NCBI GenBank assembly: GCA_002455755.1
Contig: DKLL01000089.1
Span: forward strand, 8,285-13,435
DNA from: Acinetobacter sp. UBA6641
GTDB lineage: Bacteria > Pseudomonadota > Gammaproteobacteria > Pseudomonadales > Moraxellaceae
Direction: 5' to 3'
Length of the DNA: 5,151 nt
Positions 1 to 5,037 of this stretch are shown piece by piece; the first letter of the stretch is position 1, and the number at the start of each line of letters is the position of its first letter. The position numbers and the translations under genes are program-made. The notes under the pieces are model-generated. The model was not told the DNA's origin and did no database searches. It saw only the letters and a list, made by a program, of their open reading frames with translations.

Positions 1-35
1 GTTGTACCTAAGTCAATACCAATAATTTTAGCCAT
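1..35 (-). CDS. dnaK: Molecular chaperone DnaK (Hsp70), N-terminal fragment, cut by window edge
   Basis: Reading leftward from an ATG at 33-35, the first codons give M-A-K-I-I-G-I-D-L-G-T, the opening beta strand and first phosphate-binding loop (the GIDLGTT motif) of Hsp70 ATPases. Only eleven full codons are present. The start is well supported by a GAGGAAG ribosome-binding site at 43-49, seven bases upstream. DnaK is the cytoplasmic ATP-dependent chaperone that works with DnaJ and with GrpE, which is encoded immediately upstream on the same strand about 120 bp away. A sigma-32-like promoter lies in that gap, so dnaK probably has its own heat-shock promoter as well as read-through from grpE. 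The identity is secure from the motif and the neighbour, despite the short length. Confidence 0.93.
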   Translation of the reverse strand, partial: MAKIIGIDLGT

Positions 36-49
36 TTGGATGCTTCCTC
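36..49 (-). promoter_or_regulatory. dnaK ribosome-binding site
   Basis: On the minus strand GAGGAAG (plus positions 43-49) lies seven bases before the dnaK ATG. It is a near-consensus Shine-Dalgarno sequence and fixes the dnaK start. Confidence 0.75.
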
Positions 50-85
50 AAAATTATTTTTTGCAATGTTTTTGCTTGTTATCCG

Positions 86-113
86 ATATGAGAGCCATTC
101 AAAATTTTTCAAG
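86..113 (-). promoter_or_regulatory. Sigma-32-type heat-shock promoter for dnaK
   Basis: On the minus strand CTTGAA (plus 108-113) is followed after 14 bp by TCTCATAT (plus 86-93). The RpoH (sigma-32) consensus is CTTGAA, 13-17 bp, CCCCATNT; the -35 matches fully and the -10 matches six of eight. Transcription would begin near position 79, leaving a leader of about 44 nt before the dnaK ATG. The position between grpE and dnaK fits a second heat-shock start that raises DnaK over GrpE. This rests on the motif alone; no transcript data are available. Confidence 0.6.
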
Positions 114-125
114 TTGTTTGCATGA

Positions 126-150
126 AAAAAATAGAAAAACTCTCGAGTTT
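126..150 (-). terminator. Weak hairpin plus U-run after grpE (possible attenuator)
   Basis: Seven bases past the grpE stop, on the minus strand, AAACTC-GA-GAGTTT (plus 137-150) can form a short hairpin, followed by a T-rich run (TTCTATTTTTTT). The stem is only five or six pairs with one or two G-C pairs and a tight loop, so full termination is unlikely. It could reduce read-through from grpE into dnaK, which then uses the promoter just downstream. Treat it as tentative. Confidence 0.35.
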
Positions 151-157
151 CTTTACC

Positions 158-706
158 TTATTGACCTACAAGGACCATTGCTGGACGCAGTAAACGGCCT
201 GAAAGGGTATAACCTTTTTGCAATACCGTACCGATTTCGCCTGCTTTGACATCCGGTGCAATACCGACTGCCTGATGTAAATCTGCATTGAAACCGTTGT
301 TCACATTGACTTCTACAACGTTAAATTTTTCCAGTGTATTGAGCAGTGATTTTAAGGTCAGCTCTACACCTTCAACCAATGGCGACTCAATGCCGCCCGC
401 GGCTTGGATGGCACGCTCTAAATTATCCACAGAGTCGAGCAATTCTTTCGCAAATTTCTCAATTACTGTTTCTTTATGCTTTTCAGCATCACGTTGAATA
501 CGTTCTACGCTTTTTTGTGCTTCATAGACCGCATTGGCTGTACGTGCTTTTTCAAGTTTTAAGCTTTCTTCTAATTTGGTGATTTGAGCCTGTAAATCTT
601 CAACTGAAACTTCGGCTTGCTCTGTTTCAGCTTGAGACTCTGCTGTAGGTCGCTCAGCTTGCTCCTGCTCTAGATCTTGGGCGTCTTGATTTTGCTCAGT
701 TGCCAT
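158..706 (-). CDS. grpE: Nucleotide exchange factor GrpE
   Basis: GrpE is the cytoplasmic exchange factor that releases ADP from DnaK and so drives the DnaK-DnaJ folding cycle; it acts as a homodimer. The 182-residue product fits the family. It has a Gln/Glu-rich disordered N-terminus (about residues 1-35), a long charged helix expected to form the dimer coiled coil (about 36-95), a four-helix-bundle segment (about 96-130), and a C-terminal beta domain. The beta domain contains the GrpE signature [10 protein letters not shown] (139-148) and the closing [17 protein letters not shown] stretch (162-178). I chose the ATG at 704-706, with GGAG seven bases upstream, because it gives the length I recall for Acinetobacter GrpE. 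An in-frame ATG at 737-739 also has a good site (AAGGA, five bases away) and would add eleven basic residues ([11 protein letters not shown]). dnaK follows on the same strand. Confidence 0.95.
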   Translation of the reverse strand: MATEQNQDAQDLEQEQAERPTAESQAETEQAEVSVEDLQAQITKLEESLKLEKARTANAVYEAQKSVERIQRDAEKHKETVIEKFAKELLDSVDNLERAIQAAGGIESPLVEGVELTLKSLLNTLEKFNVVEVNVNNGFNADLHQAVGIAPDVKAGEIGTVLQKGYTLSGRLLRPAMVLVGQ

Positions 707-815
707 AGATTTACTCCGTTTGAATGGGTTTTTAAACATGTCAGTCCTTTTGGCCTCAGTGCTAACTGCGTTAATCCTGAACTGCCATGAGTGATAATAT
801 TCATGATTAATACAG

Positions 816-850
816 AGTTCGGGGCAGACGATAAAAATTCAAGCGAGACA
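816..850 (-). promoter_or_regulatory. Sigma-32-type heat-shock promoter for grpE
   Basis: On the minus strand CTTGAA (plus 838-843) and CCCCGA (plus 819-824) are separated by 13 bp, matching the RpoH consensus CTTGAA-N13-17-CCCCAT closely. The extended upstream part also fits: TGTCTCGCTTGAA (plus 838-850) against TNtCNCcCTTGAA. The start site would fall near 808-811, giving a leader of roughly 100 nt to the preferred grpE ATG, or about 70 nt to the alternative one. This is one of the clearest regulatory matches in the window, although it comes from motif reading alone. Confidence 0.75.
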
Positions 851-1212
851 AGCAATTAAATCTGTTTAATTTGATTAAAAAGAATAAAAATCCCTGTTTT
901 TTAATCTTGAACTTAGAAATTGTCTATTAGTTGCGAATGAATCATGAGTAGATTGATAGAGTGCGATACTGTTAATCGGGTATTGTTAAAAATATGAGGA
1001 ATAGTAAATATTTAGCTAACGTATCAAGGTTTATTGCACTGATTTCTGTACAGGCTAAAAATAATTGAAAACCATCTTAAAATTAAAACTTAGACTTAAA
1101 AACGATCAATATTGAATGAAATATATATTTCACAAAAAACACAGCTGATTATTATTTCACCCAGATTCTATTGCTGTAGTTTCTTTTGGTATTTAAGAAA
1201 TGTGTTTTCTAG

Positions 1213-1246
1213 GCTTATCCAACCTTTGGATAAGCTTTTTTTTTTT
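1213..1246 (+). terminator. Strong intrinsic terminator with no upstream gene
   Basis: GCTTATCCAA (1213-1222) pairs perfectly with TTGGATAAGC (1226-1235) across a three-base loop, and a run of eleven T (1236-1246) follows. This is a textbook Rho-independent terminator for rightward transcription. On the other strand no T run follows, so it is one-directional. No plus-strand gene precedes it within the window, which makes a short non-coding transcript the likeliest client. Confidence 0.85.
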
Positions 1247-1636
1247 GCTTGAAATTTGGCAAATTGTGCACGAATAGAATGTATATAGTTTATTTAGCAA
1301 AATTTTAACAGATCAATATATTTTAAATAATTGAAAAATAAATCCTATTTCCATTTTTTATATATTGTTCCAAGGGGGCAACTCAGGCGCAGCTAGTTGA
1401 TATGGGGGGTCCATGCGGATATTTTAGTTCACGTGGGTATTACTTTATCTGGTTATGCTTTTCAAGATTCACATGCTGCTCGGTAAGCATAGAGTGATAG
1501 CGAATGGATGAGGGGATTTAAAATCAGATTGAAGCTTTCAAACTGAGAATCCAGCATAGATCATCATCAGAATTCTTGGATCATTCATTTGGACGATCCC
1601 ATAAAGTTTAAATATTCGGTTCTAAGCCAGATTAGT

Positions 1637-1674
1637 TTAATTCAATGCCCTTTAACTACCGGGCATTGAATTAA
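1637..1674 (-). terminator. Perfect 14-bp inverted repeat downstream of the lipoprotein gene
   Basis: TTAATTCAATGCCC (1637-1650) and GGGCATTGAATTAA (1661-1674) are perfect inverted copies around a ten-base spacer. The repeat begins about 25 bases beyond the restored stop of the leftward lipoprotein gene at 1700, where a terminator is expected. It has a GC-rich top and AT-rich base, but neither strand continues into a real T run. It may be an imperfect terminator, an mRNA 3'-end stabiliser, or a protein-binding palindrome. Termination of the lipoprotein mRNA is the simplest reading. Confidence 0.5.
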
Positions 1675-1699
1675 CGAAAATGAAATAGCCTGAAAGAAA

Positions 1700-1791
1700 T
1701 CAGTGATCACGATGCTGACGTTCTGGCTGATGTCTATCTCGACGACGATCATTGCCCCGTCTTTCTTGCATTTTATCGCTCTGCCGCAGCT
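1700..1791 (-). pseudogene. Out-of-frame 3' end of the lipoprotein gene
   Basis: Just after the run of five A on the minus strand (plus 1839-1843), another frame takes over the same amino-acid style as the lipoprotein: KKRELERQRVQQQRKK, then VELRQSDKM, then Arg/Asp/His-rich residues to a TGA at 1700-1702. Adding one A to the run joins the two frames into WERKKRELERQR, a third copy of the ERKKRE repeat seen twice upstream, and gives a 168-residue protein. The part downstream of the present early stop (1792-1794) is therefore the former, or alternatively translated, C-terminus. Whether this is a real mutation, a read error, or a recoding site cannot be told from the sequence alone. Confidence 0.65.
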
Positions 1792-2205
1792 CTACCTTTT
1801 TACGCTGCTGTTGGACACGTTGGCGTTCAAGTTCACGCTTTTTCGCTCCCAGTTGGATGGGTTATTTCGCTTCTGTTCAGCAATTCTTTTACCTTGTTCT
1901 GATTGATGTTGCTGTTCACGTTTTTTACGTTCCCACTCGGATTGTTTTTGGTGGTTCTGTTGCCATTGACGTCGCTCAAGCTCTCGTTTTTTACGTTCCA
2001 ATTCCAGGCGGTTTTGACGCTGTTGATATTCCCAACGTTGACGATCCCGCTCACGTTCATATCGATAGTCATAACCTGAACCATAATTTCGGTCATGGCG
2101 ATCATCATAACGTCCATCGTAATAACCGCCATCTTCAGGAAATGCGACACATCCTACAGCTAAAAATGTCGTTGCTAATGACAGTATGATGAGTCTTTTA
2201 GCCAT
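1792..2205 (-). CDS. Putative lipoprotein with Arg/Glu/Gln-rich helical tail, apparently frameshifted
   Basis: I do not recognise a named family. The 137-residue product starts with a lipoprotein signal peptide: Lys3-Arg4, a hydrophobic stretch 5-17, and a lipobox-like L-A-V-G-C ending at Cys19. Residue +2 is Val, not Asp, which favours outer-membrane sorting. Residues 26-50 are Tyr/Asp/Arg/Gly-rich (GGYYDGRYDDRHDR), and residues 51-122 are almost wholly charged or Gln, as in a long charged helix or coiled coil, with recurring ERKKRE units at 70-75 and 92-97. The last 15 residues (SVNLNANVSNSSVKR) are unlike the rest because the frame has slipped; see the 1700-1791 entry for the natural continuation. 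I chose the ATG at 2203-2205 for its AAGGA site eight bases upstream and because it puts the signal peptide at the N-terminus; a start at 2244 would bury it. It is monocistronic and divergent from the esterase gene. Confidence 0.7.
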   Translation of the reverse strand: MAKRLIILSLATTFLAVGCVAFPEDGGYYDGRYDDRHDRNYGSGYDYRYERERDRQRWEYQQRQNRLELERKKRELERRQWQQNHQKQSEWERKKREQQHQSEQGKRIAEQKRNNPSNWERKSVNLNANVSNSSVKR

Positions 2206-2249
2206 AACGTTTATCCTTCTTGTTGTAAGGAGTAGCAAAAACACTCCGA

Positions 2250-2276
2250 AATATACATGGAAACTGTCAATGACAA
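2250..2276 (-). promoter_or_regulatory. Possible promoter and small operator-like palindrome for the lipoprotein gene
   Basis: On the minus strand TTGTCA (plus 2271-2276) and TATATT (plus 2250-2255) are 15 bp apart, a short spacing for sigma-70. The -35 overlaps a small palindrome, TGTCA-A-TGACA (2265-2275), which could bind a regulator. The position, about 45 bp before the lipoprotein start, is suitable. This is a weak call. Confidence 0.3.
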
Positions 2277-2393
2277 GGTATAAAAAGAAGATTAGCGTAT
2301 GAATGTTTTCACTGTGTATACAGATGATTAGACTTATATAAGAGTATGGTCAAGCATTGGCTGATCATGTAGAAAATGTGAAGATTAAAATAA

Positions 2394-2401
2394 AAGGAAG
2401 G
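2394..2401 (+). promoter_or_regulatory. Ribosome-binding site of the esterase gene
   Basis: AAGGAAGG lies seven to eight bases before the ATG at 2409 and is a near-consensus Shine-Dalgarno sequence, which supports that start. I found no convincing sigma-70 promoter for this gene in 2277-2393. Confidence 0.65.
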
Positions 2402-2408
2402 TGCAATA

Positions 2409-3479
2409 ATGGTTGCTTTTAGTCGAAATTTACAGACCGTATTAGAAAGAGGCCAAGGTGCAGCTGCACGTACTTTGGACAGATTACCCAGTTTTGCACA
2501 AAAATCTTTAGTTAAAATTTTAAGATATCCGCATCAATACCCTGAACTCGATCCCTTAATCCAATGCATGATGGCGGCTCAGTTAAAGCGCGGCAATAGC
2601 GGTATTTTCAGTGAAGATGTTATCCATGCGCGCAAAAACTTTGATTTGCAAATGCAATCTATTAAAGGCAAACCTACACCCGTGAAACAGGTAGAAGATC
2701 TGCGCTTACCCTTGCATAGCGGTACCATCTTTGCGCGGCATTACCATCCTGCACCCGCTAAAAAGTTACCCATGGTGGTATATTTTCATGGTGGTGGGTT
2801 TATGGTAGGCAGTTTAGATTCACATGATGAAGTCTGCCGTCTACTTGCTGTGCATGCAAAAGTACAGGTTTTAAGTATTGACTATCCTTTAGCACCTGAA
2901 GCGAGTCCAAGTAAACTGATTCAAACCTGTGAAGATGCCTTGGCGTGGGTACATCAAAACAGAAAGCAGCTTAAAATCCTGAAAAATAGAATTTCAGTGG
3001 CTGGTGATAGTGCAGGAGGCAATATCAGTACAGTAGTCGCACAACGAAGTGCGCATAAAGTTTATGCACCGCAGGCCCAATTACTGCTCTATCCGGCAGT
3101 CGATTTTAAAAGCCGTCATCCATCCTTCTATGCCTATCATGAAGGGCTGGTTTTAACCAGTAAAGATATAGATTTTGTGACCCATTATTATGCAGATACC
3201 CATCAGATCGAACTGGATGATCCGCTGATTTCCCCGACCTATGGTAAGCATGACAAATTACCGCCTACCTTTGTGGTGACTGCAGGTCATGATGTATTAC
3301 ACGATGAAGGAGAGATTTATGCACATAAATTACGTCATCGCGGTGTAAAGGTGCATTATCAGGAATATAACGATCAACCCCATGGTTTTATCAATCTAAC
3401 GCCAGTTTCTCATCGTGCTAAAAAGTATTTTATTGAAATAAGTAAAAACTACAAAAAGTTCTGGGATAAGCACGCTTAA
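2409..3479 (+). CDS. Alpha/beta-hydrolase, family IV (HSL-like) carboxylesterase
   Basis: This is probably a cytoplasmic carboxylesterase hydrolysing short- to medium-chain acyl esters; the natural substrate is unknown. The 356-residue protein carries all hallmarks of the hormone-sensitive-lipase group: the oxyanion-hole motif HGGG (127-130, within VVYFHGGGF), the nucleophile elbow GDSAGG with Ser201 (199-204), and the acid Asp295 in GHDVLHDEG. Catalytic His325 lies in QPHGF. The roughly 85 residues before the hydrolase core form the cap region usual for the group and begin with a basic amphipathic stretch, not a signal peptide. The start at 2409 is supported by AAGGAAGG just upstream. The gene stands alone, divergent from the lipoprotein gene and convergent with the decarboxylase-like gene, whose stop is 26 bp away. 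Its transcript probably ends at the palindrome at 3510-3529. Sequence alone does not separate esterase, lipase and acetyl-hydrolase annotations. Confidence 0.92.
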   Translation: MVAFSRNLQTVLERGQGAAARTLDRLPSFAQKSLVKILRYPHQYPELDPLIQCMMAAQLKRGNSGIFSEDVIHARKNFDLQMQSIKGKPTPVKQVEDLRLPLHSGTIFARHYHPAPAKKLPMVVYFHGGGFMVGSLDSHDEVCRLLAVHAKVQVLSIDYPLAPEASPSKLIQTCEDALAWVHQNRKQLKILKNRISVAGDSAGGNISTVVAQRSAHKVYAPQAQLLLYPAVDFKSRHPSFYAYHEGLVLTSKDIDFVTHYYADTHQIELDDPLISPTYGKHDKLPPTFVVTAGHDVLHDEGEIYAHKLRHRGVKVHYQEYNDQPHGFINLTPVSHRAKKYFIEISKNYKKFWDKHA

Positions 3480-3505
3480 TTTTTTAATTTAGTCTCGATC
3501 TGCAT

Positions 3506-4198
3506 TTAAGGTGTTTCACGTGAAACACCTATTTTTTTCTCAATTTTGGCTTTAGGTAAGGTCAGGCTAAATTCAGGAACATAAAAACTGTGTAAATAGC
3601 GAGCTTGGGAAAAATCGGGGAATATCGCTTGGGTGTTTTTCCAGCTGGCTTGTTTTAATTTACTCAGCTTACCGCGAAATTGTGGAGTAAATTGATAACG
3701 TGAACCTTGCCAGGCTTGTTGGATATTCAGCAGTCGTGCCGGCAAATGATGGCTATTTATATAAAAAGTTTGACTATGTTTATATTTCTGCAAGCACAAA
3801 CTCATTTCTTGCTGGTCAAAGCGAATTGTGCAATACACTATATCCTCATGGATGAGCCACTCAAATTGAGCCAGCTGTTTCGGAATTCCCCAAAAATGTT
3901 GTCCATTTACCATAGAGGCTTCTGTAGAAACATAAATCTTAGGAATAGAAGATAAGCGTCTTTTACTAATTAAAGGATGGTCCAAGATCAGCAATTCATC
4001 ATAGGGGCCCACAGGAGAATCGTGATAACGAACCAGCATAACCTGTACTACGCGACCAATCGGAGAAGGAGCAATATAAAAACTACGATGCTGAGCAATA
4101 AATTTGAGAGTTAACCAGTAATTCAAAATAAAAGCATCACCATGTAAATGCCAGGGTGGATAAAGGGGAAAAGTAGTTGTACTTAATTCTGCACTCAT
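3506..4198 (-). CDS. Acetoacetate decarboxylase-like (ADC superfamily) protein
   Basis: The 230-residue protein has the layout of the ADC superfamily: an N-terminal PPWHLHGDAF segment (14-23), the core strand and turn VGPYDELL (63-70), and the segment KIYVSTEAS (87-95) leading to HFWGIPKQLAQF (101-112). Aligned by eye to clostridial acetoacetate decarboxylase (RELSAYPKKLG), Lys107 matches the Schiff-base lysine. The second lysine, which lowers its pKa, is Gln108, and the conserved Glu is replaced by His101. Acetoacetate decarboxylation is therefore doubtful; related proteins do other Schiff-base chemistry or none. The protein has no signal peptide. The start at 4198 has only a weak GAG upstream. 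The last codons (GVSRETP) are written by the parS palindrome at 3510-3529, so the extreme C-terminus probably reflects a DNA-site constraint more than protein function. It is divergent from the cyclophilin gene across a 102-bp gap. Confidence 0.75.
   Translation of the reverse strand: MSAELSTTTFPLYPPWHLHGDAFILNYWLTLKFIAQHRSFYIAPSPIGRVVQVMLVRYHDSPVGPYDELLILDHPLISKRRLSSIPKIYVSTEASMVNGQHFWGIPKQLAQFEWLIHEDIVYCTIRFDQQEMSLCLQKYKHSQTFYINSHHLPARLLNIQQAWQGSRYQFTPQFRGKLSKLKQASWKNTQAIFPDFSQARYLHSFYVPEFSLTLPKAKIEKKIGVSRETP
3510..3529. other. parS: parS centromere-like site (ParB-binding palindrome)
   Basis: GGTGTTTCACGTGAAACACC is a perfect 20-bp palindrome. Its inner 16 bp (3512-3527), TGTTTCACGTGAAACA, is identical to the canonical chromosomal parS sequence bound by ParB through its helix-turn-helix domain. 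parS sites load the ParB clamp and, with ParA and SMC, drive origin segregation; they usually lie within a limited distance of oriC. Here the site is inside the last eight codons of the leftward decarboxylase-like gene. The match is read directly; ParB binding and nearness to the origin are inferred. No parA or parB gene lies in the window. Confidence 0.85.
3510..3538 (+). terminator. Intrinsic terminator of the esterase gene, formed by the parS palindrome
   Basis: Transcribed rightward, GGTGTTTC (3510-3517) pairs with GAAACACC (3522-3529) across an ACGT loop, followed by TA and seven T (3532-3538). This has the form of a Rho-independent terminator 30 bp past the esterase stop. On the minus strand no T run directly follows, so it would be one-directional. 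It lies inside the 3' coding end of the convergent gene. Confidence 0.7.
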
Positions 4199-4300
4199 TG
4201 TAATACTCGTTTTATATCAAAAAGAGAAGCTGTTATATTTATATTGAAAGATTAATATATAGACATTCACAATTACAACTTAAAGTAGAAGAGTAAAGAA

Positions 4301-4870
4301 ATGTTAAAACAGACCTTATTTGCTATCAGTGCTGTATGTATGAGTGCGCAGGTGATGGCTGCAAATACCTTGGTAGAAATGAAAACTTCTATGGGGAATA
4401 TTGAAATAGAGCTATTTAATGATAAAGCACCTATTTCAGCAAAAAACTTTGAAGGCTATATAAAAGATAACTTTTATAACGGCACTGTTTTTCACCGTGT
4501 GATTCCTGGCTTTATGATTCAGGGTGGGGGAATGGATGCCAACATGGTAGAGAAACAGACCAAAGCACCAATCCAGAATGAATCGTATAATGGATTGAAA
4601 AATGCACGTGGTACTTTGGCCATGGCAAGAACCAACAATCCTAATTCTGCAACCAGTCAATTTTTTATTAATACGGTAGATAATGACTTTTTAAACAGAA
4701 GCCAGATGAATGCCGGTTATGCAGTATTTGGTAAAGTGATTAAAGGTATGGATGTGGTAGATAAGATCACCCAAGTACCGACTGCGAACTTTGGAATGCA
4801 TCAAAATGTACCGAAGCAAGCAGTGAAAATTGTCAGTATGAGTATTAAAGCAGCAGCTGAGAAAAAGTAA
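4301..4870 (+). CDS. ppiA: Periplasmic cyclophilin-type peptidyl-prolyl cis-trans isomerase
   Basis: The enzyme catalyses cis-trans isomerisation of Xaa-Pro bonds in exported proteins. The 189-residue precursor begins with a Sec signal peptide ([20 protein letters not shown]) with a V-M-A cleavage site, leaving a mature protein from Ala21. The cyclophilin core shows [14 protein letters not shown] (64-77) with catalytic Arg66 plus Phe71 and Gln74, then the active-site strand QFFIN (120-124), and DNDFLN (127-132). At the position of human cyclophilin Trp121 there is Phe130, a change known in bacterial cyclophilins to weaken cyclosporin binding. Length and motifs match the short single-domain PpiA type, with no C-terminal extension except a Lys/Ala-rich tail. 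The ATG at 4301 is chosen because it gives an intact signal peptide; the ribosome-binding site (GAAGAG region) is weak. It is a single-gene unit with a hairpin after it. The symbol ppiA is by analogy with E. coli. Confidence 0.93.
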   Translation: MLKQTLFAISAVCMSAQVMAANTLVEMKTSMGNIEIELFNDKAPISAKNFEGYIKDNFYNGTVFHRVIPGFMIQGGGMDANMVEKQTKAPIQNESYNGLKNARGTLAMARTNNPNSATSQFFINTVDNDFLNRSQMNAGYAVFGKVIKGMDVVDKITQVPTANFGMHQNVPKQAVKIVSMSIKAAAEKK

Positions 4871-4878
4871 GTAAAAAT

Positions 4879-4925
4879 AAAGCAGAAATATTTTAATCAT
4901 ATTTTTGCTTTAAAATCATATTTTT
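4879..4925 (+). terminator. Probable terminator after the cyclophilin gene
   Basis: AAAGCAGAAATAT (4879-4891) pairs with ATATTTTTGCTTT (4899-4911), thirteen pairs with one G-U, around a seven-base loop. A looser T-rich stretch (TAAAATCATATTTTT) follows. The stem is AT-rich and the T run is delayed, so efficiency is uncertain, but the place (nine bases after the stop) is right. The 12-mer AATCATATTTTT occurs twice here (4895-4906 and 4914-4925). Confidence 0.6.
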
Positions 4926-5003
4926 ATATGTAAATTAGAATAAAAATGAACCAAAATGGTGCATAAAAATAAAACACTCAATAAGACAATCAGTTAAAAA
5001 TAC

Positions 5004-5031
5004 TTGCACGTGTACGAAATTGCCCTATAAT
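5004..5031 (+). promoter_or_regulatory. Strong rRNA-operon-type sigma-70 promoter
   Basis: TTGCAC (5004-5009) and a perfect TATAAT (5026-5031) are 16 bp apart, the spacing typical of E. coli rrn P1 promoters. The CCCTATAATG core also matches those promoters. An A-rich stretch upstream (about 4964-5002) could be an UP element. Transcription should begin near 5038. The gene served lies past the right edge; an rRNA operon is the best guess, and a tRNA operon is possible. Confidence 0.75.
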
Positions 5032-5037
5032 GAGCTC

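Larger units (their letters stand above)
851..1699. other. Long intergenic region without a recognisable protein gene
   Basis: About 850 bp lie between the grpE promoter and the lipoprotein gene. No open frame of useful length with a start and ribosome-binding site was found on either strand. Most of it is strongly AT-rich. Three things stand out: a strong rightward intrinsic terminator at 1213-1246, a short GC-rich patch at about 1371-1420, and a perfect inverted repeat at 1637-1674. The terminator suggests that something is transcribed rightward before 1213, possibly a small RNA. I could not identify a clear sigma-70 promoter for it; the best guess, TTTCAC-N16-TATTAT at 1128-1155, is poor at -35. 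The 1250-1636 part could be decayed sequence, but I recognise no remnant. Confidence 0.6.

Noticed and set aside
670..855. Minus-strand open frame of 61 codons over the grpE leader
   Set aside because: It runs through the sigma-32 promoter and grpE start region, shows no recognisable motif, and is explained as chance.
1389..1480. Short frame reading ADILVHVGITLSGYAFQD
   Set aside because: It is under 30 codons between stops, has no ATG with a ribosome-binding site, and matches no family I know; too weak to call a gene remnant.
1839..1843. Classic programmed -1 frameshift heptamer A-AAA-AAG
   Set aside because: Only five A are present and the zero-frame phasing does not give X-XXY-YYZ, so a standard slippery site is not met. 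Only a single-tRNA slip is conceivable, and a mutation or read error is more likely.
1833..2150. Second minus-strand frame of 105 codons overlapping the lipoprotein gene
   Set aside because: It is an alternate frame of the same repetitive DNA with no start signal, and it does not restore the ERKKRE pattern after the frame break.
1752..2189. Plus-strand open frame of 145 codons opposite the lipoprotein gene
   Set aside because: It has no signal peptide or ribosome-binding site and arises as the antisense of the Arg/Glu/Gln-rich repeats. The minus-strand lipoprotein has lipobox, start site and repeat periodicity.
4201..4300. Sigma-70 promoters for the divergent decarboxylase-like and cyclophilin genes
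   Set aside because: The gap is AT-rich and offers several TATA-like boxes, but none has a good -35 at correct spacing, so no specific site is claimed.
4436..4660. Minus-strand frames opposite the cyclophilin gene
   Set aside because: They are Cys/His/Ile-rich antisense shadows of a clear cyclophilin coding sequence.
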